Positions 8,618-17,486 are shown, counted from the stretch's first letter. The stretch is 64,000 bases of DNA from an uncultured Sinobacteraceae bacterium (GCA_903822975.1 CAIJRD010000013.1:62001-126000); one strand, 5' to 3'. Notes: generated by a model not told the origin, from the letters alone. Program-made: numbers and translations.

Positions 8618-9019
8618 ATGCTAAAGACGTTTATACCGATCGGTGAGCAGGAATTGAGCGATGCGTCGGCGGTGGCTGGAGCGTTTGGCTTCCTAGCTAT
8701 CGACTTCGACTTTCGCTGTTGCCGCATCAGGACGGCTAGGAACATCGAGCCATCTCGTTACGTCACGGTGTCGATCGCCGACATTTACGAGCGGCACTAT
8801 TGTGCCGATCGGCGATCATGGGTCGTGCAGTTTGAAGATGACCTCATCAATGGTGCGTTTGGAGCGCCTGAACATCTTCGCTTGATCATGAAAGCACAGG
8901 CTGACAGCTCTTGTCATGAGTTTGGGAAAGAAATCGAATCCACCCATGGTTCGAAGATCAAAGAGTTTGTTCGTCGACCGCATGTCTGCGCACCACGTCC
9001 GACGCTAAATGCAGATTAG
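8618..9019 (+). CDS. Conserved hypothetical protein, paralogue B
   Basis: Family not recognised. The protein has 133 residues, no membrane segment and no signal peptide. Residues about 22-86 are about 60% identical to the fragment at 2-232 (AFGF, DFDFR, YERHY, RSWVVQFEDDLINGAFGAP). The last 45 residues are hydrophilic and not shared. A TAAGGAAC site sits 8 bases before the ATG. The acidic-aromatic QFEDDLING stretch is the best handle for a family search. Its place directly after the GAF gene suggests a signalling context, but no function can be given. Confidence 0.65.
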   Translation: MLKTFIPIGEQELSDASAVAGAFGFLAIDFDFRCCRIRTARNIEPSRYVTVSIADIYERHYCADRRSWVVQFEDDLINGAFGAPEHLRLIMKAQADSSCHEFGKEIESTHGSKIKEFVRRPHVCAPRPTLNAD

Positions 9020-9208
9020 ACGGCACTCCCCCTACGTAGAAGCCGCAAAGCTACTACGGAAAAATACGGATGGTCAAAAAACCCCCAACGTCGCAAAGTT
9101 GGAACATAACAAGTGAAGCAGTGTCGTGCTGTTGGCGTATCCCAATGGCTTCTGACTTCAGGGATGTCACTCAGGCCTATTCAATTTCAACAATGAAAGG
9201 TCTTTATT

Positions 9209-9565
9209 ATGAAAATGGCGCCATCTCAAAGCCTGGTCGACGAGGTGCTTTACTCGATCCTTCGCCGCGAACAAGCGGTTGCCGGCGCTTGGATTCGTCT
9301 GAACGCGATTCGGATGCATTGGCGAATGACTGGATTTCGCGTCGGCGATTTGGTCCAAAGTTTGGCGCGCACGTCGATTTATGGCTCGTTCTATCTAACG
9401 GGTCAAAATAACGACGCGTTTTTGGTCGTCACGAAACTGCCGCACGCAAGGCGTTTTGCGACGCTGTGTGCTTCGCCATTGATTAGTCGCGTGCGCGCAC
9501 GATGTTCAATTGCGCATTCAGCAGGGCAGGCGAGCTACAGCCGTCGGCTGGCCGACCGGATTTGA
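9209..9565 (+). CDS. Hypothetical protein
   Basis: A 118-residue frame starting at an ATG preceded by GAAAGG. The first 75 residues look protein-like, with regular helical and aromatic spacing (VDEVLYSILRREQAVAGAW, then GDLVQSLARTSIYGSFYL). The last 30 residues are rich in Arg, Ser and Ala and less convincing, so a late frameshift is possible. No family recognised. Confidence 0.4.
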   Translation: MKMAPSQSLVDEVLYSILRREQAVAGAWIRLNAIRMHWRMTGFRVGDLVQSLARTSIYGSFYLTGQNNDAFLVVTKLPHARRFATLCASPLISRVRARCSIAHSAGQASYSRRLADRI

Positions 9566-9569
9566 TCGA

Positions 9570-9806
9570 GTGTCGACCGTCTATTGCCGGCCGCCCTTTA
9601 GTTTCGCCACCGGCAGTGCACTGTTGCTTTCGGCGATCACAATGGGAGCCGTACTGCCCTGGTGGCCCTACTCGCAGGCGTGGAGCTATTGGCCTGAAGC
9701 TGCAGTTGCCACTGTCATCGGCATGGCCTGCGCTGGAGCGCACTTAGCCTCGCGCCCTAATTTGTTCCCTGTCGAACGCCGAGAAAACGACGGACGATCG
9801 CTATGA
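9570..9806 (+). CDS. Possible small membrane protein
   Basis: A frame of about 78 residues from a GTG start. It has two hydrophobic segments, one in the FATGSALLLSAITMGAVLPWW region and one in AAVATVIGMACAGAHLA. Its stop overlaps the ATG of the next gene (ATGA at 9803-9806), a common sign of coupled genes. There is no clear ribosome site and no family match, so this is tentative. Confidence 0.3.
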   Translation: MSTVYCRPPFSFATGSALLLSAITMGAVLPWWPYSQAWSYWPEAAVATVIGMACAGAHLASRPNLFPVERRENDGRSL

Positions 9807-10729
9807 TGGGGCCTGCAGGCAGCGTAATTTGCAACAAGGATATCGCGTCGACTGGCCATCGTGATCGCGTCATCGATGCGTTGCAGATACCGCCGATCAC
9901 CCTTGATGTCACAGTTGAGGGACAAACCTCAAACGAAGCTGCGATGGCTGAGCAACTCGTCAGTTTGGAAAATCAACCCGATAGTCGCAGAGACAACAAA
10001 GGACTGCCGATTTTTCGGTCCCAGAGGCGGGTGGCGTCGCAAAATCGATTACTGAGCAATCTCTCGCCCCGCTTGAAAACAGCGCTTGCGGGGCACTTAA
10101 CAGCTGTGTCGATGCCGAAGGGAAGGCATTTGTGGGAAATGGGAGATCCATTAAGCCATGTGTACTTCCCGGTCGATTGCATCATTCTGCTCGCGCAAAC
10201 GATGTCAGACGGCTGCACAAACGAAGTCGCAGTCGTTGGCAATGAGGCTGTAACAAGTGTCAACGCATGCATGGGATGCAATCGTGCGCCGACAAGCGCA
10301 ATCGTCCTGCACCCTGGAACAGCGCTTCGTATGAATCTCGATCGCCTTCGCGAGGAATTTACAAAGTTCGGAGAATTACACGTTCAGGTTCTGCGATATG
10401 CACAGGCGCTGATGGTGCAGGTCGGCCAGACTGTTGCGTGTTTTCGACATCACTCGATACAGCAACAAGTAAGCAGTCTTTTATTGGCCTGCCTCGACCG
10501 GGTTCGTTCGCAGCCCTTGATGATGACCCATGAAGTGATCTCTGGACTCCTCGGAGTTCGCCGTGTTGGCGTGACGGAAGAGCTTGTGAAGCTTCGACTG
10601 TTTGGTGCGATAACCGGCGAACGGGGCGAAATCACGGTTGTCGACAGCGAGCGGCTAACGCAATGCGCGTGCGAATGCTATTCGGTGGTCAAAAAGGAGT
10701 TTGAGCGGCTGCGAACGATTGCTGCCTAG
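9803..10729 (+). CDS. Crp/Fnr family transcriptional regulator
   Basis: A cyclic-nucleotide-binding-fold regulator. The beta-barrel sensor region runs from NRLLSNLSPRLKTALAGHL through HLWEMGDPLSHVYFPVDCII and NEVAVVGNEAVTSV, and is followed by a helical linker and a winged helix (MTHEVISGLLGVRRVGVTEEL). The subgroup lacks a recognisable cAMP-binding arginine signature and an Fnr-type cysteine cluster, so the signal is unknown. Start is uncertain: ATG 9803 gives 308 residues and ATG 9944 gives 261, nearer the family's usual length. It may control neighbouring signalling genes of the island. Confidence 0.8.
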   Translation: MMGPAGSVICNKDIASTGHRDRVIDALQIPPITLDVTVEGQTSNEAAMAEQLVSLENQPDSRRDNKGLPIFRSQRRVASQNRLLSNLSPRLKTALAGHLTAVSMPKGRHLWEMGDPLSHVYFPVDCIILLAQTMSDGCTNEVAVVGNEAVTSVNACMGCNRAPTSAIVLHPGTALRMNLDRLREEFTKFGELHVQVLRYAQALMVQVGQTVACFRHHSIQQQVSSLLLACLDRVRSQPLMMTHEVISGLLGVRRVGVTEELVKLRLFGAITGERGEITVVDSERLTQCACECYSVVKKEFERLRTIAA

Positions 10730-11043
10730 CAAGATGCGCTCGGGTCTCGGCCCGCTCGTTACAGCGTAGGGCGCCCCAGAACGAAGGTACGGTGGCGGAC
10801 GGTTTCAGGACTGACGTATCAACTAGCGTATCACCTGCGATATCACCGCCATTCATCTAAGCCTTATGGCGCACTCGCCGCTGAAAGACGCCAACTAGAT
10901 TGATAAACGGCTCGCAGGAGTTAATGCGTGCACGCCTATTGAGATCGCTCCCGTAACGAAGAGCGACCATTCTTCCAAAGCCGGAATGCTGTATGTCGCA
11001 CAGTGCAAACCTAAACCATCCAGAACCTAAGCTGAAACGAGCT

Positions 11044-11262
11044 ATGTCGCAGTGCAAAGAGTGTCAATTGCAAGAAGACTTAACGTCCATCCTTTTTGAA
11101 TTGCCGGAGAGGTTGAAACAATTGCGCTTGGTTGATTCAGAAATGCACTACATGCCTGACTGCAATGGACAGGTTTTTCAATGTGCTGATTGCACGGCGT
11201 TCTGGATGTTCGATACGCGCGGACAGTGGCATCACTTAAGTCCGACTTACTTCGACGTATAG
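11044..11262 (+). CDS. Small putative zinc-ribbon protein
   Basis: A 72-residue hypothetical protein with CKEC near the N-terminus and CADC near residue 50, plus one more cysteine shortly before the second pair. Two CxxC knuckles about 46 residues apart suggest a zinc ribbon. CADCTAFWMFD resembles the CxxCxxxW end seen in several small metal-binding proteins. An upstream in-frame ATG at 10993 would add 17 residues; both starts are followed by near-identical bases (ATGTCGCA then CAGTGCAAA or GTGCAAA). Function unknown. Confidence 0.45.
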   Translation: MSQCKECQLQEDLTSILFELPERLKQLRLVDSEMHYMPDCNGQVFQCADCTAFWMFDTRGQWHHLSPTYFDV

Positions 11263-11498
11263 CTAGAAACCAACTTCTGGTGTGCTTATTCATGTCACTG
11301 TCCAGGATTGTTGAATCCTGCCCCACGGAACTCCGAGTTGTGCGGATTGCTTCTGCGTAGAAGTCATCTGGCAGCCTGAAAGTAACGATCCCACTCGAGT
11401 TCAACCCACCAGTCCGCCATTGGACACCCTTCGTCGCATCTTCCTGTTTGAGACACTTTAAGGTGTCGCAATAGCGCATTGGTGCTAGAGAATCCGTC

Positions 11499-14186
11499 AT
11501 GTACATGCAAGCGGTAGGTCTTGGACTTCTAGCGGGTGGCGCTGGCATGCTTGCCTCACTGCTCTGGATGCAGCGTCACGTTCGCCACTTGCACAAGCAG
11601 CTCGTAATATCCGAGCAGACCTATCGAGCCGTCGTCGACTCACTACATGAAGGACTCGTCGTTCAGGACGAAAACGCAGCCGTTGTAGCGGCCAATCCTT
11701 CAGCGATCAAAATACTGGGATTCTCCAAGTCCGAGCTGGAGGGAAGGAGCTCGCTTGATCCGTGTTGGCGAACAATCCATGAAGACGGTAGCGATTTCGT
11801 GGGCTCGGATCACCCAGCGCCTCGGACTTTGAGAACAGGCGTATGTGAGACTGGGGTCATCATGGGCTTGCACCGACCTGATGGTGGTTTACGCTGGTTG
11901 AGCATAAACACGGCGCTCATTGACGGTGGTCATCGAGGTCGGCGCGCAGTGATCGCCTCATTCAGCGATATCACCGAGCGGCGAAGTGCAGAGCTTCAGG
12001 CTCGTGAGCTGGACAAACGCTTTCGCCTGATTGTCGAAAATATCGCCGATTACGGGATATTCATGCTCGATCCGAGTGGCATCGTCATTTCGTGGAACCT
12101 CGGAGCGGAACGAATCAAAGGGTATTCCTCCGCACAGATCATCGGAAAGCACTTCTCGATCTTCTACACCGATGAAGACCGTGACGACGGCAAGCCAGCG
12201 AGAGAGTTGAAAATCGCGTCTGAATCCAACCGTTTCGAAGAAGAGGGGTGGCGAGTTCGAAGTGACGGATCACAGTTTTGGGCAAACGTCGTCATCAATG
12301 CCGTGCGGGACGACCAAGGCAATCTGCTCGGCTTCGCCAAGGTTTCTCGCGACCTAACCGAACGGATGCGAGCAGAGCAAGCCTTGGCGACGGCGAATAG
12401 CTTGCGCCTGTCGATCCTCGATGCCTCGCCGTTCACAATCGTGACAACTGACCCTGAAGGAATCATCCAATCAATGAATCCTGCCGCCGAGCGGCTATTA
12501 GGTTTTAGCGCTACAGAATTGGTGGGTACTGCCACTCCAAGTGCTTTCTACGACCCTCACCAGATCGAAACGCGTGCCGCAGAACTCTCCGCAGAACTAG
12601 GTAAGCCCATTGCGGCTGGATTTGAGGTTTTTGTACACAAGGCCCGATCAGGGGGTGTCGACGAGAACGAGTGGACGTTTATTCGCAAAGATCAATCACG
12701 GATTCCCGTTCACGGCGTGGTCACCGCGCTCCGCGATGCAACGGGTTCGATCAGTGGCTTTCTCGGTATTGCGTACGACGTGACTGAAAGAAAGCGCCGC
12801 GAGGAATACACCCGCCATGTAGCGCATCACGACTATCTCACTGCGCTACCGAATCGAACCCTGTTACACGACAGGATGGAGCGCGCATTTCAGCGAGCGA
12901 GACGCGACGACGCGTGCGTCACGACGATGATGATCGATCTCGATCATTTCAAGCGGATTAATGATTCTTTGGGTCATCATGTTGGCGACGAGGTACTCAA
13001 AGTCATTGCTCAGCGAATTCTGTCATGCGTGCGGGGCTCCGATACCGTTGCTCGTATGGGCGGCGATGAGTTTGCCGTCGTCATGGAAAGTGCCGTCGGA
13101 GATGACGGCGCTGAACGGGTCGCAGCTGAGATTATCGAACGGGTCTCAAGACCGGTGTACGTTGGTTCGCACTCCTTACAAGTTACGGCGAGTATCGGGA
13201 TCAGTCGATATCCTGAGGACGGGGCCAATATGCAACAGCTTCTGATGAGTGCCGACAGCGCGATGTATCGCGCAAAGTCGGAGGGTCGAAAAGCTTATCG
13301 TCTCTTCAGCCGTGAGATGGCCCACGAAGCGCGCACCAAGATGGTGATGGAGGGTGCGCTCCGGCAAGCCATTGCAAACAACGAATTTCGGATGCATTAC
13401 CAGCCCCAGATCAGCCTTTCGACTGGAGATATCGTCGGCGTCGAAGCGCTCCTACGTTGGGACAGCCCATTACTCGGCGCCATTCCCCCCGATCAGTTCA
13501 TACCGTTGGCAGAGGAAAGCGATCTGATCGAAGTGATCGGAGATTGGGTCTTAACGACAGCATGTCGGGAAGTCCGAATTCTTGAGCGAAGAATCGGCCA
13601 TTCAGTTCGGGTTGCGGTCAATCTTTCCGCACGTCAATTTCGTCAGATCAATCTGGTCGACAGAATCAAGACCGTGCTTCGTGACACCGGCATGCTGCCT
13701 TGCAATCTCGAATTGGAGATCACCGAGGGTGTCTTAATGGCGCACACGTCCCAGACTCAAAGCCAGCTGAGCGAGCTGCGCGAACTCGGCGTAAAGATCG
13801 CCATCGACGATTTCGGCGTTGGTTTCTCAAGCCTTTCGTACATCACACAGTTTCCGATCAGTACGTTAAAAATCGATCGAAGCTTCGTCAATCACTTGCC
13901 TGGCGCGGCTGCCGATGCTGCCGTGACCGAGGCAATTATGGCGCTCGGGCGAAGCCTTGGAATCAATGTAGTCGCGGAGGGCGTTGAGACGTTAGCGCAG
14001 CTCGAGTTTCTCAGGACTCGGCAAATCGATGCTGCACAGGGACCCCTGATTGGGACGCCCGCCGTCGCCGAGCACTTCAGTGTTCAGGGATTCCATTTCG
14101 GTGAGGCGATTTCTATCGAATCCCTCACCGCCGAGTTCGACGCCATGCAGCGCGACAGCCGCAAGCGGATTGCGATTCTTCACTAA
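11499..14186 (+). CDS. PAS-PAS-PAS-GGDEF-EAL cyclic-di-GMP turnover protein
   Basis: An 895-residue signalling protein. A hydrophobic N-terminus (about 5-23) probably anchors it to the membrane. PAS domains lie at about 38-165, 172-290 and 300-432, each ending in the DITER/DLTER/DVTER linker. The diguanylate cyclase domain has intact GGDEF at 521-525 and an intact inhibitory RxxD site (R512, D515) five residues before it. The phosphodiesterase domain has E-A-L at 649-651, VNLSARQF, IDDFGVGFSSL and VAEGVET, so both activities look possible. The protein probably integrates small-molecule or redox signals through PAS. It is a single transcription unit with no obvious partner. Confidence 0.93.
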   Translation: MYMQAVGLGLLAGGAGMLASLLWMQRHVRHLHKQLVISEQTYRAVVDSLHEGLVVQDENAAVVAANPSAIKILGFSKSELEGRSSLDPCWRTIHEDGSDFVGSDHPAPRTLRTGVCETGVIMGLHRPDGGLRWLSINTALIDGGHRGRRAVIASFSDITERRSAELQARELDKRFRLIVENIADYGIFMLDPSGIVISWNLGAERIKGYSSAQIIGKHFSIFYTDEDRDDGKPARELKIASESNRFEEEGWRVRSDGSQFWANVVINAVRDDQGNLLGFAKVSRDLTERMRAEQALATANSLRLSILDASPFTIVTTDPEGIIQSMNPAAERLLGFSATELVGTATPSAFYDPHQIETRAAELSAELGKPIAAGFEVFVHKARSGGVDENEWTFIRKDQSRIPVHGVVTALRDATGSISGFLGIAYDVTERKRREEYTRHVAHHDYLTALPNRTLLHDRMERAFQRARRDDACVTTMMIDLDHFKRINDSLGHHVGDEVLKVIAQRILSCVRGSDTVARMGGDEFAVVMESAVGDDGAERVAAEIIERVSRPVYVGSHSLQVTASIGISRYPEDGANMQQLLMSADSAMYRAKSEGRKAYRLFSREMAHEARTKMVMEGALRQAIANNEFRMHYQPQISLSTGDIVGVEALLRWDSPLLGAIPPDQFIPLAEESDLIEVIGDWVLTTACREVRILERRIGHSVRVAVNLSARQFRQINLVDRIKTVLRDTGMLPCNLELEITEGVLMAHTSQTQSQLSELRELGVKIAIDDFGVGFSSLSYITQFPISTLKIDRSFVNHLPGAAADAAVTEAIMALGRSLGINVVAEGVETLAQLEFLRTRQIDAAQGPLIGTPAVAEHFSVQGFHFGEAISIESLTAEFDAMQRDSRKRIAILH

Positions 14187-14557
14187 CGATGTGATGGAAC
14201 TTCTTTCTGGCGTTCGTTGCGACAATCTTAAGAGTGACTGGAAGTAGCTCTTTGGAAGACGCGCAGCCAGGAATTGTCCGGTTCGATGGTCCTGACGATA
14301 CATTCTCTATCCCCCCCCCCCTCTGTAATTTCGTGCTCGCATAAATGCAGTTGTGGCATCGGTTTCCAGCGTTGATGCTCCAGACTTTTACATCCCCCTC
14401 ACCAGCGGCGAGCATTCAACAAGCACGCTTAGCGCTACCTATGGATATCTATAAAGGTGCACAGAATCTGCGCAGGCCTAATGGCTCTGCGCGTCACAGC
14501 TTGACCACGTTTTGTGCATCTGTCCGCTTGCTACATCGTGCCTTGGCCGCACGCTGG
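14187..14557. other. Intergenic stretch between convergent genes
   Basis: No gene was recognised. It holds an 11-base C run at 14311-14321. I looked for a copy of the tRNA-Leu 3' end that would mark the far end of the integrated element and found none here. Confidence 0.5.
14311..14321. repeat. Homopolymer tract of 11 C
   Basis: Eleven consecutive C. It lies outside genes, 125 bases after the GGDEF/EAL gene. Such tracts are prone to slippage and to sequencing error. Confidence 0.8.
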
Positions 14558-15052
14558 TCAAGCTGTCATTTGCTTGTCCACGACGCGTGCAAGACTTTTA
14601 TTTTTTGCCTTCGGCCGTATCGCTCGATCGCGCTCTAGCCACCGATTATTTCCGGTTTTCCAGAAGCCCAATGCGACATGGGTTTCGGCTACGTCTAGCT
14701 TGGCCTTGCATTCATTAAGCGGTTGCCAAGTGATCGCATAAAGATTGCAGCGATTGCCGAGCGAGCCTTGAAAGGTTCGTACGATCCAGCCGGCTTGTTC
14801 AAGCTCAGTACGAGCCTTTTCTACTGTTGTGCGTGATCGCCAACCTCTGTCTTTCATCAGCTTCCAGTGGCAGGAAAGATCGCCATTGTTATAGCCGCGA
14901 TATTGACCCAGGAAATGGAACAGCAGCGCTTTTGCGGATGGGCGTAGCTTTAGAAAGTTCGGACTGGTAGCGCAGGCATGTGGCCATGCACTGAATGAGC
15001 CGTCCACCTTGCGCCCTTTCTGTCTCAGTATCCGCTTTGACTGATTCGACAT
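14558..15052 (-). CDS. Hypothetical protein of the integrated element, possible winged-helix
   Basis: A 164-residue basic protein. Residues about 28-110 (FLKLRPSAKALLFHFLGQYR, then LMKDRGWRSRTTVEKARTEL and EQAGWIVRTFQGS) have the pattern of a winged helix-turn-helix of the replication-initiator or phage-regulator kind: a helix ending in KALL, a second helix, then a recognition helix and a wing. The lysine-rich C-terminus is hydrophilic. It is the last gene of the minus-strand integrase module, where small replication or regulatory proteins are usual. No specific function can be assigned. Confidence 0.55.
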   Translation of the reverse strand: MSNQSKRILRQKGRKVDGSFSAWPHACATSPNFLKLRPSAKALLFHFLGQYRGYNNGDLSCHWKLMKDRGWRSRTTVEKARTELEQAGWIVRTFQGSLGNRCNLYAITWQPLNECKAKLDVAETHVALGFWKTGNNRWLERDRAIRPKAKNKSLARVVDKQMTA

Positions 15053-15061
15053 AGCCGGCGC

Positions 15062-15268
15062 TCAGTTCGCAGACATCGTCGGGCCTCGGCTTGCGGCAAT
15101 CCTCGCCGCAATCCAAGCATCGATATCTTCAGAAGGCCAGGCGACCGCTCGCGCGCCAAGCTGAATGGCTTTCGGGAATTCGCCGCGCTTGATTGCGGCA
15201 TAGAGAGAGGCGCGTGCGAGCCCGGTACGGGCCATCACATCGGGCAATCTCAGTAGGGCTTGTGACAT
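15062..15268 (-). CDS. AlpA-family phage/ICE regulatory protein
   Basis: A 68-residue MerR-like winged-helix protein: LRLPDVMARTGLARASLYAA is the recognition helix-turn-helix and FPKAIQLGARAVAWPSEDIDAWI the wing and closing helix typical of AlpA. These proteins control excision and integrase expression in P4-like elements. The start at 15268 is preferred over an upstream in-frame ATG at 15328, because the conserved domain begins there. It lies 9 bases from the downstream hypothetical gene. It is a good candidate to bind the repeat array before the integrase. Confidence 0.85.
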   Translation of the reverse strand: MSQALLRLPDVMARTGLARASLYAAIKRGEFPKAIQLGARAVAWPSEDIDAWIAARIAASRGPTMSAN

Positions 15269-15381
15269 CTCGTGCGCTCCGTTTTGGGTGACGGCGCAAC
15301 GGTGCCAGCGGCGCTTTCCCGCGCCCATGCTTCCGGGAAACTAAGTTGGGAAAGGCAATTTCGAGCGTTCTTACGCGCCTT

Positions 15382-16125
15382 TCAATTGGCGCTTCCGCCT
15401 TCGGTCAGCTTGTTTGCCAAAGTCTTTGCCTGTTTCGAAAGGTGCGGTGTATCGCACCCGGTCAGGCCATGCTTACGCGCCACGCATCGGGCAGCATCAG
15501 AAGCGGTTAGCTTTTTCGCTCGAATCAGCTCACGCGCCTCTGTGACCAACGGGCGCCAATCCATTCGTTTTCGGCTCGCCTGCCCAGCCTTTCCGTACTC
15601 CGCACGCTTGGCTCGTAGTTCCTGGTTGCCGATGGTGGGCAACTCAGTATGCGCGACGTCAACAACGTCCTTCCCAAGCGTTTGCAGCTCTGGAAAGCCC
15701 GGAAGTCGTAGTCCCAGACTGCGCGCCCAGTACAAAAAATCCTCACGTCGAATCGGTACGCTGAAGTCTGGCTGAGGATCTCCTCGCCGCAATTCTTCAG
15801 CTTCGAACGACTTATCGACGTCCGAAAAATGCCGAATGATGACGCGAGGATTGAACGGCGGCTTTTGCTCGGTCCACCGTGCGGCAATCTGCGGTGGCAG
15901 ATCCGCTAAGGTTCGAGGCGGGACCGCGGGTTTCAACTCGGCAGCGTCCAGGGCTGCGCAAATAGCGTGTAGAAGGCTGCGCCGCTCGCGCGTTGCATGT
16001 TGATCGGGGTACGCGAGTGCGACCAACTGGCTTGGAGTCAGCAAGTCCGGTAGTGCCTTGCGTGATGCGAGCGCTTCAAGAGCAGCGCATTCGTCTTCGG
16101 ATAGCTCGCGCGGCAGGCAGTCCAT
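15382..16125 (-). CDS. Hypothetical protein of the integrated element
   Basis: About 247 residues; not recognised. The sequence is hydrophilic with no membrane segment. It contains a proline-rich middle (PPRTLADLPPQIAARWTEQK) and a basic C-terminus with ARELIRAKKLTASDAARCVA, which could be a helix-turn-helix. It follows the integrase stop by 4 bases, so it is probably co-transcribed with the integrase. An earlier in-frame start at 16179 would overlap the integrase. Confidence 0.6.
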   Translation of the reverse strand: MDCLPRELSEDECAALEALASRKALPDLLTPSQLVALAYPDQHATRERRSLLHAICAALDAAELKPAVPPRTLADLPPQIAARWTEQKPPFNPRVIIRHFSDVDKSFEAEELRRGDPQPDFSVPIRREDFLYWARSLGLRLPGFPELQTLGKDVVDVAHTELPTIGNQELRAKRAEYGKAGQASRKRMDWRPLVTEARELIRAKKLTASDAARCVARKHGLTGCDTPHLSKQAKTLANKLTEGGSAN

Positions 16126-16129
16126 CAAT

Positions 16130-17362
16130 TCACTGCGATCGCAGAGTCGTTGCGGATCGACCGAAGTTGCCGGCAACAACGTTGCGGCCCTCCTTAAGCG
16201 CGTCTAGTTCGTTCGCCCATGCCTGCATCATGTCTCGTCGCTGATCAAGATATTCGGCTTTGTTGTAAACGGCGCGAATCTCGTTGTCGTCGCCATGCGC
16301 GAGTTGCTTCTCAATCCAATCACGGTTGTAGCCGCGTTCGTTCAATGCGGTGCTGACCAGATGTCGGAATCCGTGCCCAGTCTGCCGGCCCTTGTAGCCA
16401 ATTCTATGAATGGCAAGATTGACAGTGTTTTCGCTCATCGGCTGACGCGTGTCATCGCGGCTTGGAAACAGTAGCTCGCGGCGCACACGGGTTTCGTACA
16501 TCTCGCGCAGTATGGCAACGGCCTGCGCCGGCAAGGGAACCGTATGCGGACGGCGCATCTTCATGCGCTCAGCCGGAATACTCCACAGTGCCGCATCGAG
16601 GTCGAATTCCTCCCAGCGAGCAGCGCGAAGCTCGCCGGGCCGGACGGCGGTCAGGAGTAGCAATCGGATGGCGTGGGTCGTTGTGGCTTCGCCTCGGTAG
16701 CTATCAAGCGCTTGAAGGAAGCCTGGTAGCTCGGAAAGCGGCAGATGCGGGAGCTGGCGACGGCGTGGCGCTGGCATCGCGACGATATCAAGGTCAGTTG
16801 CGGGATTCGCTTCAAGAACGCCGGCCGCCAGTGCATATCGGAAGACGCCAGATAGCCAACCGCGGCACTTCTTGGCGACGTCCAATGCATCACGACTTTC
16901 AATCTTCGCGAGTACATCGACCAGTTCGGTACGCCGGATCTCGACAATGGGCCGCTCGCCCAAAGCAGGCAGCAGATCGCGATCGAGATAGAACCTTGCC
17001 TTCGCGGCGGTACTCGGTGCCCAGGTGCCGGATTTGCGGAGATACCAAGCCTCTGCCATTGCCACAAACGTATTGTCCCGTCGCGCCTTTGATTCGCGCT
17101 TGTCGGATTTGCGTTCATCACTGGGGTCGAGGCCCTGCGCCAGCAGCTTGCGGGCGGCTGCGCGACGCTCTCGCGCCTCCCGAATGCTGATATCGGGATA
17201 GACGCCCAGCGATAGCAGTCGTGCCTTGCCCTGGAAGCGATATTTGAGGCGCCACCACTTGCCGCCCGAGGGGGCCACTTGCAGATAGAGGCCGCCTCCG
17301 TCGAACAGATATTGGGGCTTCGGGGTCGCTTTGACTTGGCGTACGGCGGTGTCGGTCAGCAT
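16130..17362 (-). CDS. P4-type tyrosine integrase
   Basis: A site-specific recombinase of 410 residues. The N-terminal arm-binding domain (LTDTAVRQVKA, then FDGGGLYLQVAPSGGKWWR and LSLGVYPDISIREAR) is that of the DUF4102/P4 integrases. The catalytic domain shows the tyrosine-recombinase residues: R in TAVRPGELRAARW, HGFRH, and Y in EIRAVYNKAEYLDQRR. It looks intact. The ATG at 17362 begins the conserved region; a TTG at 17389 adds 9 residues. The gene starts about 170 bases from the 3' end of tRNA-Leu, the usual arrangement for an element integrated at a tRNA 3' end. It heads a four-gene minus-strand module. Confidence 0.93.
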   Translation of the reverse strand: MLTDTAVRQVKATPKPQYLFDGGGLYLQVAPSGGKWWRLKYRFQGKARLLSLGVYPDISIREARERRAAARKLLAQGLDPSDERKSDKRESKARRDNTFVAMAEAWYLRKSGTWAPSTAAKARFYLDRDLLPALGERPIVEIRRTELVDVLAKIESRDALDVAKKCRGWLSGVFRYALAAGVLEANPATDLDIVAMPAPRRRQLPHLPLSELPGFLQALDSYRGEATTTHAIRLLLLTAVRPGELRAARWEEFDLDAALWSIPAERMKMRRPHTVPLPAQAVAILREMYETRVRRELLFPSRDDTRQPMSENTVNLAIHRIGYKGRQTGHGFRHLVSTALNERGYNRDWIEKQLAHGDDNEIRAVYNKAEYLDQRRDMMQAWANELDALKEGRNVVAGNFGRSATTLRSQ

Positions 17363-17363
17363 G

Positions 17364-17419
17364 GGTATAACTCTATCCGGCAGCTTCAAGTTATACCGAT
17401 TGTTATACCTAGTTATACC
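17364..17419. promoter_or_regulatory. Four GTTATACC boxes upstream of the integrase (putative operator/arm sites)
   Basis: GTTATACC occurs at 17390-17397, 17402-17409 and 17412-17419 on the plus strand, and inverted at 17364-17371. The inverted copy ends two bases before the integrase ATG. The last two direct copies are 10 bp apart, one helical turn. The array is placed to bind the integrase or the AlpA-like protein and to control integrase expression or excision. Confidence 0.6.
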
Positions 17420-17465
17420 CGGCTGTCAAAGGATGTTCGTGGACCTTGTTAGAGCGAAGCAAACG

Positions 17466-17486
17466 AAAAACCCCGCATTTGCGGGG
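17466..17486 (-). terminator. Rho-independent terminator after tRNA-Leu
   Basis: On the minus strand a GCCCCGC-AAAT-GCGGGG hairpin is followed by TTTTT. It lies 49 bases past the tRNA 3' end. Confidence 0.75.

Noticed and set aside
9209..9806. One longer gene broken by a frameshift at about 9500
   Set aside because: The two frames overlap and could be joined, but nothing in either part shows they belong to one family, so they are listed separately with low confidence.
14187..14557. Left attachment site of the tRNA-Leu element
   Set aside because: No copy of the tRNA 3' end was seen in this gap.
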